Shown here: positions 7,924 to 17,166 of the stretch, in pieces
Layout of the letters: the number at the start of each line of letters is the position of its first letter
Numbering within the stretch: the first letter of the stretch is position 1
Assembly (NCBI GenBank): GCA_031284365.1
Contig: JAISZX010000037.1
Coordinates: 1 to 49,408 of the forward strand
Origin: Holosporaceae bacterium
GTDB taxonomy: Bacteria > Pseudomonadota > Alphaproteobacteria > UBA3830
DNA length: 49,408 nucleotides
Reading direction: 5' to 3'
Notes under the pieces: generated by a model
Told to the model about the DNA's origin: nothing
What the model saw: only the letters and a program-made list of their open reading frames with translations
The model's database searches: none
Program-made: the position numbers and the translations under genes

Positions 7924-9153
7924 CTACTTATCCGGTTTGTATTTTGTAACAATTTTCAAAATCAGATTTTGTTTTAAAATTCTTTCACCAAACAAATTAA
8001 ATTGTTTCGTATCGCATATATCTATTTTTTCATCTAATCCATTTAAATAATTGTCTCTTATTTTTAAATATACTGCGCGCAGATCAGACGATAAAAATTG
8101 TTGAGCATAACTATCAAGCAATTTTATTTTTTTTAAAGTATCTGGCGCGATTTCTCTTCTACAAATGCGATCTACGAAAATATCGTAAGCTTTTTGAAAA
8201 TCAACTAAAGATACGTCCGGCTTTGGGTAGAAGATGATTTGCCGTATGCAGTATCCGTTTGAAATTATATTGAAGCAAGAATAGTCAGAAATCATGGCAT
8301 TGGATTTTTTAAAAAAATCAAGTAGTTCACTATCAAAAATACGAAAAAACGCACGTTCCAACGGCATATCTTCGCTCGAGATTTTATAAAAATACCGTAC
8401 TGATCTGCTAACATACTTGTTTTCAATATATATCTCTTTAAAAATTTGATTAAGGCAAACATCATTGGATACAAATTCGCTTGGAGGTCGATTACATATT
8501 GTTGACTGCAATACTTTTATCAGATTTTTGTACCCAATCGCTCCACTAACTACTATAGACATATGGCATCTTTTATAATGTTTCTCAAAATATTTAATTA
8601 CATCGTCGAAAGTAATAGAAGCTAGTTTCTCTTCATTAAATACTTCGTCAACACTAAAATTTTTATACCGAATTTCGGTCAAAACTTTATTGTATACAGT
8701 ATTCTGATGACAATTATGCGCAAGATTTCCATTGATTACTAACTGTTTCTTCAGTACATTGAAGTTTTTCAAAGAAAATTCGTTTTCGCACATTATTTGA
8801 AGAAATTTAGTGATGTATTTTGGATTCATTTTTGCGATAACTTCTGTATATCGCCCAGAAACATTCACATCGTAGGATATTCCAAGATCCAACATTTTTT
8901 TATGAGTTATTTCATCGATAAAATTTTCTGCAATTATTGATGTAATGTTTTTTTGATGATCAGGAGCGTCAAACGATCCAGTGTGAAAAATCAATCCTAC
9001 TATAACAACAGGCATGCGAAAATCTTCGTATAATACTACATTAACACCGTTACTCAGTACACATTTTTGTGTTTTTTTTTCTGAACTGCGAAAAGAATTG
9101 CAATCAAATGATTGTGCGAAAAAGAGCAGCAAAATTGCGAGGAGTCTAATCAT
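7924..9153 (-). CDS. M16-family protein, inactive (paralogue 3 of cluster)
   Basis: A 409-aa secreted M16-like protein and the most divergent of the four. A cleavable-looking signal peptide spans about 1-18 (MIRLLAILLLFFAQ). The N-terminal strand pattern (LSNGVNVVLYEDFRMPVVIVGLIFHTGS) is typical of M16, but the zinc-binding segment reads NITSIIAENF, so both His and the Glu are missing. It overlaps the preceding M16 gene by four bases (ATGA). No activity is expected; a scaffold or substrate-binding role is inference. Confidence 0.75.
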   Translation of the reverse strand: MIRLLAILLLFFAQSFDCNSFRSSEKKTQKCVLSNGVNVVLYEDFRMPVVIVGLIFHTGSFDAPDHQKNITSIIAENFIDEITHKKMLDLGISYDVNVSGRYTEVIAKMNPKYITKFLQIMCENEFSLKNFNVLKKQLVINGNLAHNCHQNTVYNKVLTEIRYKNFSVDEVFNEEKLASITFDDVIKYFEKHYKRCHMSIVVSGAIGYKNLIKVLQSTICNRPPSEFVSNDVCLNQIFKEIYIENKYVSRSVRYFYKISSEDMPLERAFFRIFDSELLDFFKKSNAMISDYSCFNIISNGYCIRQIIFYPKPDVSLVDFQKAYDIFVDRICRREIAPDTLKKIKLLDSYAQQFLSSDLRAVYLKIRDNYLNGLDEKIDICDTKQFNLFGERILKQNLILKIVTKYKPDK

Positions 9154-10460
9154 TTTTCGCCTCCTCCTATCACCAAAAACAGCATATTATTTTCGTCCAG
9201 GATTTCATTAGCGATAGCATTGACTTCTTTCAACGAAACTTTATCGATTTTCTCTATTGTATCTGATAGCATCATTGTTCCTAGTCCTTGCAATTTTCTG
9301 TTAAAATAAAAACTGCAAATGGCGTCTGAAGTTCGCAACTTAACCAGCATTGATCCTTTGATATTGTTTTTTGCGAATTGCAATTCTGATTCGTTTATAC
9401 CTTTTTCTCGCAATTCTTTCAGAATTACTTTCAGCAATTCTATGGTGCTTTGAACTTTAGAATTGTCTGTTTTCAAAGATCCAAAAATATAGCTTGCGTG
9501 ATTCAAATCAATAGTGCTTACACCTCCGCTATATATCAATCCTTTTTCCGTACGCAACCGTGATAGAATTCTTGCTTTAAAAGCACCGCCTTCTCCTAGG
9601 ATTCTATACAATAGCAACGCAGCATACCGTTTTGCAGATAGAGGACGCTCAGTTTTTAGCACGAAAAAAACGGAGCTTTGAGGTCCATCTGCGTAATATT
9701 TTTTCGTTTCTGATTTTTGCTGCAGCGTAACGTCTTTAATTTTATCTTCGGATTTTGTTCTTTTTTCGATTCCTGAAAAAACTTGATCGACCAACGCAAT
9801 AGCTTCTGCCTCAGAGATGTTGCCATATACACACACTTCTGCGTTGCTGGTTACGAGAAATATTGCTTTATAATTTTTCAGATCTTTAATTGATAACTTC
9901 ATGAAATCTTCCGGATAACCAAACTCTCCACTTTCGTAGTCATGCAATTTAAAAATTATTGATGGAAGAATCGAAGATGATGCAATTTGTTCTGGATTTG
10001 CAGCATGATTTTGAATGAAGCACATTACGCTATTCTGTATTATTTTGACTTTATCTTCTTCAAAATTTGGGGATTTTATTGCTATATTAAAAAGAGTGGC
10101 GGACTGCTTTAAAACTGTTGTTGGAGCAGTGAGAGAAAAATAAAAATTGTCCATATCACTTTTACAAAGTATATTAGCGGACAAATCTTGGCAGGCCTCT
10201 GCGAATTTATCCTTGGAGTACGCTCCCGTGCCGCAAAAAACTGTTGTTGAATAAAATAATGGAAGTCCAACTTTACTTTTCTCCTGATGAGCTGAGCCGG
10301 CATTTCTAAAAGCGATTTTCATATGTACCAAATTGGAGCTGCTATCTTTGATAAATAAAAAATTGATGCCGGCGGAACTTACTAACTCTTTTAGATCACT
10401 AGCATTTGAAATGCTACAACAAAATACGGATATAACAATTGAAAAAAGTTTTTTATTCAC
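9150..10460 (-). CDS. M16-family protein, inactive (paralogue 2 of cluster)
   Basis: A secreted M16-like protein of 436 aa. I place the start at the GTG at 10460: it gives MNKKLFSIVISVFCC, a good signal peptide, and overlaps the previous stop by eight bases. An in-frame ATG 21 bases upstream gives a worse leader. The zinc motif region reads KVGLPLFYSTTVF where active members have GLAHFLEHM, so it cannot bind zinc. The C-terminal domain keeps the glycine-rich region RILGEGGAFKARILSRLR, the substrate-binding loop typical of the non-catalytic partner in alphaproteobacterial M16 pairs. This makes it the best candidate partner of the active gene just upstream. Confidence 0.82.
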   Translation of the reverse strand: MNKKLFSIVISVFCCSISNASDLKELVSSAGINFLFIKDSSSNLVHMKIAFRNAGSAHQEKSKVGLPLFYSTTVFCGTGAYSKDKFAEACQDLSANILCKSDMDNFYFSLTAPTTVLKQSATLFNIAIKSPNFEEDKVKIIQNSVMCFIQNHAANPEQIASSSILPSIIFKLHDYESGEFGYPEDFMKLSIKDLKNYKAIFLVTSNAEVCVYGNISEAEAIALVDQVFSGIEKRTKSEDKIKDVTLQQKSETKKYYADGPQSSVFFVLKTERPLSAKRYAALLLYRILGEGGAFKARILSRLRTEKGLIYSGGVSTIDLNHASYIFGSLKTDNSKVQSTIELLKVILKELREKGINESELQFAKNNIKGSMLVKLRTSDAICSFYFNRKLQGLGTMMLSDTIEKIDKVSLKEVNAIANEILDENNMLFLVIGGGEK

Positions 10461-11793
10461 GATCGTATCCCTTTGGTACAACTCTTAAAATGGCGCATGG
10501 ATCCTGCGAAAAAACCTGCGACAAAAGATCGTTGCATTCTTTTTCAGAAATTGACTGAATTATATCATCAATCGATTGAATTTCATCCATAGAGTATCCA
10601 CACACAAGCAACCATCCAAAATAATTCGACATACTCACAATGTCATCTTTTTTATATGCAAGTGAAAGAAGATATTGTCGTTTTACAGCGTCCAATTCTG
10701 ACTTTGAGATTCCAACCTCAACCACTTTCTTTTTTAAATGCCGCCATATGTTTTCGATTTCATATAAATCATCTATTGAGGAAGCCGAAAATTCTACTGA
10801 AGCAATATCATATTGAAAAATCCTATCAGTGTATCCGAACGAAATTTTAGATGCTCGATTCATTACATCTTTCAATATTTTTTTTACAAAAAAGGTTGGG
10901 CGATTTATAGCCATAAACGCTACTTCAAGCGCTATAGCTTTTCTCAGATTTTGCTTGGATAAAAAAGGTACTGCATATAAATACTCCACCAAAGAAAGCG
11001 ATCCATTTTTGGGAGATCCACATTTTACTTCTTTTTGGTATATCGTTGATTCTTTTTTTTCTGAAATGTTACAGATTTCTTTCTGAGGAATTTCTCCAAA
11101 ATATTTTTCTGCTAGCTTTTTTATTTTTTGTAAATCAAAGTCTCCGGAAATAACAATTACAGCATTATTCGGCGCAAACCATTTGTCATGAAATTGATAT
11201 AAATCATCTTTTTGTATGGATTCTATTTCGTGCCTCCATCCTATGATTTCTATACCCCCAATTTCGCGATTAAAAATATTGGCAAGGAACGACTCTTGTG
11301 CTTCACCGTTTGGATCATTATCGATTCTCATACTGCGCTCTTCAAGAATTGCATTTTTTTCCGATAGAAAAGCGTTATCATCGATGTCAAGCGAAGTCAT
11401 TCGCATAGCTTCATGTTCAAAAACTGTTTCTATATTTTCTTTTGGAACTACTTCATGAAAACAAATTACATTGATAGAAGTGAAAGCATTTCTGAATGCT
11501 CCAACGTCTTCCAAAAAGTTGTTGAATTCCATCTTGTTGGAAGCAAATGCCATATGTTCCAGATAATGAGCCACTCCAGATCTAGAAATCGCATCATCTT
11601 TCGATCCACATTTATACCAAATCGAGAAGAAAATAATGGGAGATGATTTTTTTTCGATACAAATAACTCTAAGTCCATTTTTTAAAATAAAATCAGCCGC
11701 GCTATATCTCGCTTGTGCAGAAAAAATCATAAAAGCAGAAAATAGCGTGACAATTATTTTAAAATTATATTGGATATTTTTCGAGCAAATCAC
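10453..11793 (-). CDS. M16-family zinc metallopeptidase, active
   Basis: The only catalytic member of the cluster, 446 aa. The inverted zinc motif HYLEH is at 76-80, with the third ligand in ILEERSM (E151 or E152). The flanking RSGVAHYLEHMAF and the ND.NGE.Q pattern after the third ligand match processing-peptidase-like M16B enzymes. A signal peptide (about 10-28, ending SAQA) implies periplasmic action on peptides or exported proteins. The start is a GTG lying inside the popZ-like gene (29-base overlap); no better in-frame start precedes the signal peptide. Substrate unknown. Confidence 0.9.
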   Translation of the reverse strand: MICSKNIQYNFKIIVTLFSAFMIFSAQARYSAADFILKNGLRVICIEKKSSPIIFFSIWYKCGSKDDAISRSGVAHYLEHMAFASNKMEFNNFLEDVGAFRNAFTSINVICFHEVVPKENIETVFEHEAMRMTSLDIDDNAFLSEKNAILEERSMRIDNDPNGEAQESFLANIFNREIGGIEIIGWRHEIESIQKDDLYQFHDKWFAPNNAVIVISGDFDLQKIKKLAEKYFGEIPQKEICNISEKKESTIYQKEVKCGSPKNGSLSLVEYLYAVPFLSKQNLRKAIALEVAFMAINRPTFFVKKILKDVMNRASKISFGYTDRIFQYDIASVEFSASSIDDLYEIENIWRHLKKKVVEVGISKSELDAVKRQYLLSLAYKKDDIVSMSNYFGWLLVCGYSMDEIQSIDDIIQSISEKECNDLLSQVFSQDPCAILRVVPKGYDRE

Positions 11794-12319
11794 GAATTTT
11801 CCTTTCCATCACCATTACTCTTTCTTCAATTACTCGTTTAGCTATGTCAGGAAGATTGTCACTGATCCATTTATTGATTAAAGGCTCTGATCGTTTAGCT
11901 ATATCAGGAAGATTATCATTGATCCACTTGCTAATTAAAGGCTCAGATAATTCTTTTAACAACTCTAAAATTGCCTCATTTTTATCAACTTTTCTTTCGG
12001 ATGAAGAAACAACAGGACAACTAGAAATATCAGCAGAAACAAGTTGACCAGTTTTCAATTGCTGCGTAAAATCTTCTTTAAGATGCTTTTGGTTCAAAGC
12101 TGAAGCAGAAGCTGAACCAGAAGTTGAATTTGAGTTTTCTTGCACAAATTTTAAAAAAGCCCCCATATCTGTATTTTCTGTATTTTTTATTTTTACAATA
12201 CTTCCGTCTGGCTTGACCATATCGGTTAGATCTAGAACCGGCGGCTCATCATCTATCATCATTTTTCGAATTGACGACAGTACATCATCCAATGACATCT
12301 CTAGGTTTTTATCAGTCAT
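11765..12319 (-). CDS. popZ: PopZ-family (DUF2497) cell-pole organising protein with duplicated C-terminal helix
   Basis: PopZ forms a polar hub that anchors chromosome and signalling proteins in alphaproteobacteria. The N-terminal interaction helix is clear (MSLDDVLSSIRKMMIDDE), followed by a low-complexity linker with a Ser-rich patch, then the C-terminal assembly region. Its conserved L..KWI.DNLP.IAKR helix occurs twice in direct tandem (19 residues, 16 identical) before the final VIEERVMVMERKIRDLLEK. I start at the ATG at 12319, which has a GGAG upstream and gives 184 aa; a GTG seven codons earlier is possible. It sits after tolC, a common neighbour of this family. Function is inferred from family and motifs. 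Confidence 0.8.
   Translation of the reverse strand: MTDKNLEMSLDDVLSSIRKMMIDDEPPVLDLTDMVKPDGSIVKIKNTENTDMGAFLKFVQENSNSTSGSASASALNQKHLKEDFTQQLKTGQLVSADISSCPVVSSSERKVDKNEAILELLKELSEPLISKWINDNLPDIAKRSEPLINKWISDNLPDIAKRVIEERVMVMERKIRDLLEKYPI
11835..11948 (-). repeat. 57-bp in-frame tandem duplication inside popZ
   Basis: Two direct copies of a 57-base unit, 11835-11891 and 11892-11948, differ at only a few positions. Being a multiple of three, the duplication adds one 19-residue copy of the C-terminal helix and keeps the frame. Three amino-acid changes between the copies suggest it is not brand new. Confidence 0.95.
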
Positions 12320-12347
12320 CCTTCTAATCACTCCGATCACATTAGTA

Positions 12348-13724
12348 TTACTTCTTCTTTAATAGCGTATGCAAGCTGAGATTTCCAGACAACGCATAAA
12401 TCGTCATTGCGGACATTATTTTCTGCTTTCGCGAATTCGCGAGATTAATTCTTGCGTCAAGCAATTGATTTTCCTCAACTAAGACTTCCGTATTCGATTT
12501 TGTTCCCATTACATTTTCTTCAATGTTACTCTCTGTACTTAATTCAGCGCTTTTTACTGCGGAACGACTTGACTTTATCATTGCGCCAGCTGATATATAT
12601 TTGTTCCAGTTGTCAACGCACTCTTTTTTTACTTCAAGTAGAGCATCTTCTGCTGAAAATTTTGCTTTAAGAGCACGTTGATTGGCAATTGCAATGGATG
12701 AATAGCTATTACCCGATGATGGAGAATTTGAAAAAATCGGAATATCAACTTCTAGAGAAGCTGAAACAGCATTTTGTGTAGTATCAGTTGCCGGCAACAG
12801 CTGCTTTTGCCTCAACAGCTGCTTTTCCCTAGTATCCCTTCGAAAATTTCTATTCGCACTTATTGTTAAATTACAACTTGGAAACAATGCGCCTCGAGCT
12901 ACATTTAGGTTATCGAACTCCGCGCGCTCTTCGAATTTCTTTGATAATACACTATGATTCAACGCCATTGCGTTGGCAATTAATTCGTCTAAGTTCTCTG
13001 GCAGTTGGATATCTAAATCTGGTAACTCTATATTTTTGTCTTTAGCTTCTATATTTGTTAGCTTTGTGAAATCAGCTTCAGCAGTGAATAATTCGGTTTC
13101 AGCTTCAATTCTTTCGTAGACTGCTTTGCTATAGTTAGCTTTTGCTTGAGCAAGTTCGGATGGAGTTCCGGCCCCAGCTTCCAAGCTAGTATTTTTTGAA
13201 TCCATTGCTTTTTTAAGATTTTCCTCTTTCTTTTTTAGTGCTGCAACTTTTTGGCGCCCAACCCATATGCTGGTATAAGCGTTAATTACTTGAAGAATCA
13301 GCTTCTGTTCATCAAATTTTAATTTGTGATCTGAAGATTTTGCAGCATTAGTACATGCTTTTACTCTATTAACAGTTGCAAAACCATTAAATAAATTTTG
13401 CCTTATTGTTAATGCAAGAGATGTTTGGGTTGTTTTATCATGTAATTCTTCGGAAAGACCACTTTGGTGAGTAGAATCTCTGTTCCCAGATCTACTAGTA
13501 GATACTCTTCCTTGAATGTCAGGCAAAATCATCATTTTTGCTTGAGTAAGAGACTCTTCAGCACTTTTTTTATCAGTTTGACTTGCACGCCATCCCATAT
13601 TGTTATTGTATGCTGCAACAACTGCTTCTTCGATAGTCAAAGTATCAGTTTGAGCATTTTCCTCAGCTAAAACATAACAGCAAGCAGCAATCGCTCCCAA
13701 AAACACAGACTTAATCTTTACCAT
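12348..13724 (-). CDS. tolC: TolC-family outer membrane efflux/secretion channel
   Basis: Outer-membrane channel used by type I secretion and drug efflux pumps. A signal peptide spans about 1-21 (MVKIKSVFLGAIAACCYVLA). Two OEP repeats follow with the family patterns LTIEEAVVAAYNNN near the start, LNQARANY-like LAQAKANYSKAVYERIEAE in the first half and the EVLVEENQLLDARINLANSRK stretch in the second. Length is 458 aa, in the usual range. The ATG at 13724 has a near-perfect AGGAGG five bases upstream and starts the signal peptide; an ATG seven codons earlier has neither. The inner-membrane and adaptor partners are not in the window. Confidence 0.93.
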   Translation of the reverse strand: MVKIKSVFLGAIAACCYVLAEENAQTDTLTIEEAVVAAYNNNMGWRASQTDKKSAEESLTQAKMMILPDIQGRVSTSRSGNRDSTHQSGLSEELHDKTTQTSLALTIRQNLFNGFATVNRVKACTNAAKSSDHKLKFDEQKLILQVINAYTSIWVGRQKVAALKKKEENLKKAMDSKNTSLEAGAGTPSELAQAKANYSKAVYERIEAETELFTAEADFTKLTNIEAKDKNIELPDLDIQLPENLDELIANAMALNHSVLSKKFEERAEFDNLNVARGALFPSCNLTISANRNFRRDTREKQLLRQKQLLPATDTTQNAVSASLEVDIPIFSNSPSSGNSYSSIAIANQRALKAKFSAEDALLEVKKECVDNWNKYISAGAMIKSSRSAVKSAELSTESNIEENVMGTKSNTEVLVEENQLLDARINLANSRKQKIMSAMTIYALSGNLSLHTLLKKK

Positions 13725-13761
13725 AGTACCTCCTAAAAAACACAACTTTATAAAATAAATT

Positions 13762-15156
13762 TTACATAAAAAACGATTTAACCCTACTCAAACTTTCATC
13801 TCTCCCAAAAGAAACCAACATATCAAATATGCTTGGGGTGATCTTCCTCCCAGTTAGCGCATTTCTTAGCGCTTGAGCTACTTTCCCGAACGAAAGATTA
13901 GATGCTTGAGCTAACATCCTCAATTCGTTTTCGATATTTTCTTCAGTCCAATCTACGATAAGTTTCAACTTTTGAAAAGTAATATCTAAAGTTTCTTTTT
14001 CTTCGAGAGTTAGCTTTACACCAACAGAATCGTTTGTGTAAATCGACGCAAGATCACGCAACTCGATTAAAGTTTTTGCACGTTGCTTTAATCCATTCAT
14101 TCCTTTCAGTAAACGCTGCCGTTTTTCATCTGAAACATCTTTCATCATGCCCAAAAGATACGTTAACAAACGATCATTGTCGGCCACGCGCATGTAGTGT
14201 CCATTCAAATTATCAAGCTTCATGAAATCTAAGCGCGATGCTGATTTTCCTAGATTCTCTGTCGTAAACCACTGTATTGCCTGTTCTTTTGATATTATTT
14301 CGTCATTTCCGTGAGCCCACCCTAGGCGAAGCAGACAATTGCAAACTGCTTCTGGAAGATATCCCATGTCACTGTATGCGTCAATTCCAAGAGCTCCATG
14401 ACGTTTAGACAATTTTGCTCCATCTGAACCATGAATCAGCGGAATATGCCCAAACTGCGGAATATCCCAACCAAAAGCGTTAAATATTTGTATATGTCGA
14501 AACGTGTTCGTTAAGTGATCATCACCGCGAATTACGTGCGTTACTCCCATATCATGATCATCTACAACAACTGATAACATAAATGTAGGAGTTCCGTCAC
14601 TGCGCACTAAAATCATATCATCGAGTTGATCGTTCGATACTGTTACAGTCCCCTGAACTATATCTGACAGAGACGTATTGCCACCGGTGGGTGCTTTTAG
14701 ACGAATGACTGGTTTTACCCCAGATGGAGCTTTATTCGAATCGAGGTTTCGCCACTTACCATTGTACTTTGGAGACTGTCCATTTGCTCTAGCCTCTTCA
14801 CGCATCGCTTCGAGCTCTTCCGGAGTACAATAACAGTAATAGGCCTTTCCTTCACGCACTAATTTCTCTGCTAATTCAACATGATGCTGCAATCTAGATG
14901 ATTGAAACACTGGTTCATCATCCCAATCTATTCCTAGCCAACGCAGCCCATCAAAGATGGCGTCCACGGCTTCCTTTGTGGAGCGCTCCCGATCAGTGTC
15001 TTCGATTCGCAGGAGAAATTTTCCTCCGTAATGCCTGGCCAATAACCAATTAAAAAGCGCTGTTCTCGCGCCTCCTATGTGCAAAAATCCAGTTGGAGAT
15101 GGAGCAAAACGTGTAACCATCAGCGCTGCTTGTTCCGAAAAAATTTTAGTATCCAT
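13762..15156 (-). CDS. gltX: Glutamyl-tRNA synthetase
   Basis: Class I synthetase that charges tRNA-Glu, and in many alphaproteobacteria also tRNA-Gln for later amidation. The HIGH motif appears as HIGG (26-29) in APSPTGFLHIGGARTALF, and KMSKS as KLSKR (248-252). The C-terminal anticodon-binding domain is present and ends normally. Length 464 aa is typical. AAGGGT lies about five bases before the ATG. Alphaproteobacteria often carry two gltX copies, and I cannot tell from the window which paralogue this is. It is the first gene of the minus-strand run gltX-tolC-popZ-M16. Confidence 0.96.
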   Translation of the reverse strand: MDTKIFSEQAALMVTRFAPSPTGFLHIGGARTALFNWLLARHYGGKFLLRIEDTDRERSTKEAVDAIFDGLRWLGIDWDDEPVFQSSRLQHHVELAEKLVREGKAYYCYCTPEELEAMREEARANGQSPKYNGKWRNLDSNKAPSGVKPVIRLKAPTGGNTSLSDIVQGTVTVSNDQLDDMILVRSDGTPTFMLSVVVDDHDMGVTHVIRGDDHLTNTFRHIQIFNAFGWDIPQFGHIPLIHGSDGAKLSKRHGALGIDAYSDMGYLPEAVCNCLLRLGWAHGNDEIISKEQAIQWFTTENLGKSASRLDFMKLDNLNGHYMRVADNDRLLTYLLGMMKDVSDEKRQRLLKGMNGLKQRAKTLIELRDLASIYTNDSVGVKLTLEEKETLDITFQKLKLIVDWTEENIENELRMLAQASNLSFGKVAQALRNALTGRKITPSIFDMLVSFGRDESLSRVKSFFM

Positions 15157-15213
15157 CGTTTACCCTTAATAAAGCAATCGTGTGTATTTTACATATTGAA
15201 TGTTTGAGAGTAA

Positions 15214-17166
15214 ATGTGCAGCGGTAAATTTCAAAATATTTTTTATGATTTTTGCGAAAGCGAAAAGAATAGATTCCCGAATCTTATTCCGGTTGGAATT
15301 GGCATAGGGATCGCTATTTATTTTTTTCTTGATAATGAACCAAATTTTTTATTAAGCTCAACGAGCTTCATTCTATTACTGTTGTTATCAGTATACGCAA
15401 AAACATACAGATGTTTTTTTTGCGTTTTACTGACTGTTAGTTTTGGTTTTTTTATTTCGCAGTTGCGTACGAAAACTGTAGATACGTTTATGTTATCAAA
15501 AAAAACAGATGAATTCACTTCGCTGGTTGCTACAGTGGAGTTGTGTGAAAAGACAGAGAAAGGTTTAACCTTTATCGTCGATAATGTGCGGAGCAAAAAG
15601 TACAAAAACTTAAATAAATTGCATCTCACATGGCGTGGAAAAAAAGCGATGAAGTCAAAAGTTGATTACGTTCCTGGGTCAAAAGTTTTATTTCGAGCAA
15701 TTTTATCTCCGATAAAAGGACAGGCTTTTCCTGGCGCTTACGACTTTAAAAAACAGCAGTATTTCAAGAAGATAAGTGCTCGCGGATTCGTAGTATCTCA
15801 GCCCAAAATTCTAAAAAAACCTAAGCGAACGTCTATAAAATTATTTATTGAACAATTGCGTCATTATTTGGATAAAAAGATTGAGCAATACCTTTCAGCA
15901 GATGTTGCCGCAGTCACAAAAGCTCTCATTACTGGAAATAGATCTGGAATATCAAAGAAAATTCGAAGAAATTTCTCAAATTCTGGAACGGCACACTTGC
16001 TTGCCATATCTGGACTTCATATGGGGATAATTGGATTTTTTATTTTCTGGGTCTTTCGAATTTTTTTCTGCTGTTTTTCGCGTATTTCAATGTTTTATGA
16101 TGTAAAAAAAATTTCAGCCATAATTTCATGGGTGGTCGTACTATTTTATCTGCAAATCTCTGGAGGCTCAGTACCATCTTTGCGGGCGTTCATAATGCAT
16201 ACAATTATTATATTGGCAATTTTGCTAGAAAGATGTGCGCTAACGATGCGATCAGTAGCGATTGCCTCAACAATTATCATGACATTCTCACCGGAAGTAA
16301 TTTTATTTCCAAGTTTTCAGATGTCATTTGGAGCAGTTATTGCTATCGTCGCTTTTTACGAACACTGCTGGGATTTTTCAAAATTTTTTAAAACAATATT
16401 TAATATTGTAGCTACAACTTTAGTCGCATCCATTCCAACGGCAATATTTTCTATGAGTATTTTCAATCAGTTGACGTTAAATAGTATTTTAGCAAACGTT
16501 GTATCGGTTCCTCTGATGTCATTCTTCATTATGCCGATAGCTGTTATGGCTTTGTTTTTCATAATGTTCGATTGGGCGCAGCCTTTCATTATTTTGATGG
16601 GATACGGAGCTCAATTACTCATAAAAATTTCTGAGTTATCTGCGCAATTGCCAGGATCTCATTTTACAATGGCTGCTCCATCAGCGACAAATATGGCTAT
16701 TTTTATTTTTTCAGGATTAATACTGACTTTATTCCACCATAAAATTCGTTTTCTTGGAATCATCGGATCAATCGTTGGTGGAATTTATTATTATCTAAAT
16801 CCGACTCCGGACGTTTTTATTTCGCAAAATTCAAAGGTAATCGGAGTAAAAATAGATGATGCAGCTTGTTTTAATGACCTAAGCCATTTTCGATTCATTG
16901 CTTCGGCATGGGTTAAATCAATTGGGTTAGAAAAACGCAAAAGATTCAGCTCTGATATTTGCAAAAAATGTATAAAAAAAATCGATGACGACACTTATCT
17001 AATCAGTTCGAAAGACAAAAATGTGATAATCACAGACGACAAAAGTTATTTAAAAAAATATCCAGATGCCATTTTTTTAGATAAAAACGACAAGTTCGCT
17101 AGGATATTTTATCTTCATCCGCGTAGCTGCGTGTCGAATCGATCGAAAAATCGCCCGTGGAGTTAA
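15214..17166 (+). CDS. comEC: ComEC/Rec2 family DNA-uptake channel protein
   Basis: Inner-membrane channel that carries single-stranded DNA into the cytoplasm in natural competence. An N-terminal membrane segment and DUF4131-type soluble part (about 30-200) precede the Competence domain, marked by AHLLAISGLHMGIIG (about 261-275), then a series of hydrophobic helices to about residue 530. The last 120 residues do not show the HxHxDH motif of the metallo-beta-lactamase domain found in many ComEC proteins. At 650 aa it lacks that domain. Its final 68 bases overlap the end of lpxI-lpxB on the other strand. No other competence genes are in the window. Confidence 0.9.
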   Translation: MCSGKFQNIFYDFCESEKNRFPNLIPVGIGIGIAIYFFLDNEPNFLLSSTSFILLLLLSVYAKTYRCFFCVLLTVSFGFFISQLRTKTVDTFMLSKKTDEFTSLVATVELCEKTEKGLTFIVDNVRSKKYKNLNKLHLTWRGKKAMKSKVDYVPGSKVLFRAILSPIKGQAFPGAYDFKKQQYFKKISARGFVVSQPKILKKPKRTSIKLFIEQLRHYLDKKIEQYLSADVAAVTKALITGNRSGISKKIRRNFSNSGTAHLLAISGLHMGIIGFFIFWVFRIFFCCFSRISMFYDVKKISAIISWVVVLFYLQISGGSVPSLRAFIMHTIIILAILLERCALTMRSVAIASTIIMTFSPEVILFPSFQMSFGAVIAIVAFYEHCWDFSKFFKTIFNIVATTLVASIPTAIFSMSIFNQLTLNSILANVVSVPLMSFFIMPIAVMALFFIMFDWAQPFIILMGYGAQLLIKISELSAQLPGSHFTMAAPSATNMAIFIFSGLILTLFHHKIRFLGIIGSIVGGIYYYLNPTPDVFISQNSKVIGVKIDDAACFNDLSHFRFIASAWVKSIGLEKRKRFSSDICKKCIKKIDDDTYLISSKDKNVIITDDKSYLKKYPDAIFLDKNDKFARIFYLHPRSCVSNRSKNRPWS

